From NCBI RefSeq assembly GCF_050281185.1, contig NZ_JBNNWS010000001.1, positions 62,001 through 126,000 of the forward strand: a DNA stretch of 64,000 nt, given 5' to 3'. Position 1 is the first letter of the stretch. Each line of letters begins with the position of its first letter. Position numbers and translations under genes: made by a program. Source of the DNA: Heyndrickxia sp050281185 (lineage in GTDB: Bacteria > Bacillota > Bacilli > Bacillales > Bacillaceae_C). The notes below the pieces were generated by a model that worked only from the letters and a program-made list of their open reading frames with translations, made no database searches and was not told the DNA's origin. Shown piece by piece: positions 61,868 to 64,000 of this stretch.

Positions 61868-62833
61868 TTATTTGCCCATAAAAGGATTTTTAATCCACTT
61901 CTCCTTCCCAAGTTGTTCCGCATCATGCTTCGCAATTGAAATTGGATTGATATTTAGGTCTTCCAATATTTTTGTATATTTATCAATTTTATACTTGCTG
62001 TATTTTTCCTTTTCCTTTCCATTGCAATCCACTTTCAATCCTTTTAATCTATCAAAACCATGACGTGATACATCACATAAAAATTCTCTCAATTTACTCT
62101 TATCCCTTTCTTTGATATTACTTTCACCTATGATTTTTTCCGATAGACTAATAGGGTAGTAATTCCCTTTAAAGAAAATTGGGCATATGTTTTTCGTCAT
62201 ATACTTAGTCCAAAATTCATCTGTCAAGTAATTTTCTAATCGCTTGTCCAGTCCATACGTTCTTTTCATGTAATTCAGGTGTCTGTTCTGCAAACTCACT
62301 TCAAACCTCAAAACGTCTTTCTCATATTCTTGAATTTTTTCACCCTTTTTTTCACGCTCTGTTTCTTTATCGTAAATCATGACTTTCATCGATTTTGAAT
62401 TAAAATATATCGTAGATTTATAATGGTCATTTTTTTTCTTAAATCCGTACTTTTCTACCGTCTTTTTATAGATTTTCAGCAAAAAGTCCCGATGTTTTTT
62501 ATTCGGAACTGCTGCATCAAATCGGAAATCCAATCGCAATAACATCAATTCTTTATCATTATTGTCAAATATATAGTAGAGGTATTCATCAAGGCTCTTT
62601 TGAATTTTTGTAATGTCCTTTTCTTGTATATCCGCTTTACCTATCAATTTTATAAAGTCAACATAAACATCCATTCGCCATATTGCAAATAGCTTTTTGA
62701 AGGAAGTTGATATGCCATTAAAATTTTTATCTATCACATTTCCAATTAAGGTTATTTTTTCTTTAAACTTCCTGCATAGTAGTCCTATTTCATCTTCCTG
62801 CAATAATACTTGAAACTTTGCTGTATGTATCAA
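61868..62833 (-). CDS. Replication initiator/relaxase-like protein (Rep_trans or phage gene II type), 321 aa
   Basis: The central part carries MLLRLDFRFDAAVPNKKHRD, then KSTIYFNSKSMKVMIYDKET and LRFEVSLQNRHLN. This order (two Asp-rich strands, an IYF-SKS-IYDK segment and an RFE strand) is seen in rolling-circle initiators of the Rep_trans and gene II/X families, including ICEBs1 NicK-type relaxases. The protein is highly basic. The start TTG at 62833 has AGAAGG 8 nt upstream. No integrase or conjugation genes are adjacent in the window. Confidence 0.65.
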   Translation of the reverse strand: MIHTAKFQVLLQEDEIGLLCRKFKEKITLIGNVIDKNFNGISTSFKKLFAIWRMDVYVDFIKLIGKADIQEKDITKIQKSLDEYLYYIFDNNDKELMLLRLDFRFDAAVPNKKHRDFLLKIYKKTVEKYGFKKKNDHYKSTIYFNSKSMKVMIYDKETEREKKGEKIQEYEKDVLRFEVSLQNRHLNYMKRTYGLDKRLENYLTDEFWTKYMTKNICPIFFKGNYYPISLSEKIIGESNIKERDKSKLREFLCDVSRHGFDRLKGLKVDCNGKEKEKYSKYKIDKYTKILEDLNINPISIAKHDAEQLGKEKWIKNPFMGK

Positions 62834-63259
62834 AATATAACCTTCTTTCTTTATTATTTGTTTATTCTTCCTTTATCTTCGTATCGGGGAAATAACAATT
62901 CCTTTATTATCAAGTGTTTAGGATACTTTCTTCTGTGTATTTTTTTCCCGAACCGAACATATTTATTGTTACCGTCAAAACCATTAAAGGTTTGTATTGA
63001 TATAATAGAGCCAATCAAAATCAAAAAAAATAGATTATGTGTCTGACCACGTTCAAGCTATTGAAACTGACGCAATAAAAAAAAGCCCTTCAGTACCAGC
63101 TGAAGAGCTTGTATCTTACTTACGGTTTATGATTAATAACTTTTATAACTTTAATCTGGAAGGGTGGGTGGTACGTATAAGAATCCCATTCGCTTGTGCA
63201 GCTGAAAAGGGAGGAATCCAGAAAATCTCGTTGTTCCTTACGAATGTGATAGTTACTTT
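62834..63259. other. Region between Rep-like and XRE genes
   Basis: No gene supported; a weak rightward frame at 63039-63311 overlaps the XRE end. It holds the XRE terminator at 63077-63109 and could contain a replication or transfer origin, but none was identified. Confidence 0.45.
63077..63109 (-). terminator. Terminator downstream of the XRE gene
   Basis: AGCTCTTCAG pairs with CTGAAGGGCT and is followed by eight T residues leftward, 150 nt after the XRE stop. Confidence 0.8.
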
Positions 63260-63958
63260 TCACTTACCATTCTTTAGCACCTTTTCCAAATACGGTTTCA
63301 TATCCATATAAATGTCATATAAATCATCATCTTCTTGTATTTCGTAGCATTTATTCAGCAAATCCTCTAACGTACGTATTTGTGCTCTGCTAACAAAATC
63401 AGGTAAGGATACTATTTCTCCTTTAACTATAAAATTCATATCACTTACCCCTATTCCATTAGCTTCATAATAAAGATTAAGAAAGGATTCATTTAAGATT
63501 GGTGTTTGCAAAATATTCACCCACTGGTTTCCCCGAATTGTAATCACCAAATACATTTCTACATTTTGATTCTTCTGTTCCTGAAGAGAAAAAATCTTCG
63601 TGAAAATTTCAGATAACAAAGTGCCATCTAAAACTTTATTGCTTGTAAAATTTACGATATTGCCCACTATATCTTGAATCAATTCTTTTTCTTCCCTTGG
63701 CACACTTCTTTCAAATGAATCTTCAATTATTTCATCCATACTTTCGTCAAGGCTGAATACTTCAATTAAAGACTGCATTTCCAAATGCAATTCTTTCGCC
63801 AACTTCATAACAGTTGAAAAAGAAGGATTCGTAGTTTGCCCCTTCTCAATCTTACTTATATAACCTGCATCTACCCCTACTCGCTTGGCTAACTCCCTAA
63901 CACTCAATTGCATTACATTTCTTTTTGTATTCACTAACCACCCAAAAGAACTCTCCAA
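63260..63958 (-). CDS. XRE-family regulator with C-terminal domain, 232 aa
   Basis: The N-terminal Cro/C1-type helix-turn-helix is LSVRELAKRVGVDAGYISKIE, then TTNPSFSTVMKLAKEL (residues about 19-58). The C-terminal 170 residues are acidic and helical (SMDEIIEDSFERSVPREEKE) and lack an LexA-type protease dyad that I can see. The start TTG at 63958 has GGAGG 8 nt upstream. It lies upstream of the Rep-like gene and is its probable repressor. Confidence 0.85.
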   Translation of the reverse strand: MESSFGWLVNTKRNVMQLSVRELAKRVGVDAGYISKIEKGQTTNPSFSTVMKLAKELHLEMQSLIEVFSLDESMDEIIEDSFERSVPREEKELIQDIVGNIVNFTSNKVLDGTLLSEIFTKIFSLQEQKNQNVEMYLVITIRGNQWVNILQTPILNESFLNLYYEANGIGVSDMNFIVKGEIVSLPDFVSRAQIRTLEDLLNKCYEIQEDDDLYDIYMDMKPYLEKVLKNGK

Positions 63959-64000
63959 CTCGAATACCTCCAAGTACAATTTTTCAGTCAAAAAAATTCA

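Noticed and set aside
63039..63311. Rightward 90-codon open frame with GTG start
   Set aside because: It runs through the XRE terminator and into the 3' end of the XRE gene, with no ribosome site and no protein-like pattern.

Overview
The window looks like a chromosomal segment of a low-GC, spore-forming Bacillaceae bacterium (Bacillus/Peribacillus-like; genus not resolved). The DNA is AT-rich with strong AGGAGG-type ribosome binding sites and frequent TTG/GTG starts. The gene set is Bacillus-like: a yhfS-yhfT-bioY operon under a BirA-type operator, bdhA, LacI and MocR regulators, a glutamate decarboxylase and a WG-repeat protein. No tRNA, rRNA or CRISPR array was seen.

Region 1 (about 1-9.8 kb) starts with the N-terminus of a sodium:alanine-symporter-like gene, a small unknown gene and a two-CBS-domain protein. 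A leftward oligosaccharide-use locus follows: LacI-type repressor, debranching-type glucosidase, lipoprotein solute-binding protein, two permeases and an oligo-1,6-glucosidase. Three identical LacI-type operators mark it. No ABC ATPase is encoded, so a shared MsmX-type ATPase is probably used.

Region 2 (10-38.9 kb) is metabolic. It holds a LysE-type exporter divergent from a MocR regulator with a clear operator, the biotin-controlled bioY-yhfT-yhfS operon, and a surface beta-helix protein. Next come Nudix, phosphatase and MBL genes, a DUF402 gene broken by a 19-bp duplication, and bdhA. A TetR/MFS/SDR cluster follows, then a glutamate decarboxylase with a Tyr/Pro-rich extension and a WG-repeat secreted protein. 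The region ends with an abgT-type transporter, two M20 amidohydrolases and their probable regulator.

Region 3 (39.3-51.7 kb) is mixed accessory DNA: an IS1595-type transposase, a pentapeptide-repeat-like protein, an L,D-transpeptidase, an HNH gene split by two stop codons, and decayed secreted-protein genes. It also has a DNA2/NAM7-type helicase, a YgjP-type metallopeptidase with a DUF1456 protein, and a DUF4386 protein divergent from an AraC regulator.

Region 4 (51.7-64 kb) looks like a decaying mobile or defence island. It contains XRE regulators, zinc-finger and HTH/RHH proteins, and a chain of translationally coupled small genes sharing a helical motif (one frameshifted). It also holds Vsr, a 55-aa zinc-ribbon gene, a C5-cytosine methyltransferase, a FokI/AlwI-like restriction endonuclease, and a Rep/relaxase-like protein with an XRE repressor. 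Several families of dispersed palindromic repeats run through the window. Some supply the stop codons or C-terminal codons of neighbouring genes.
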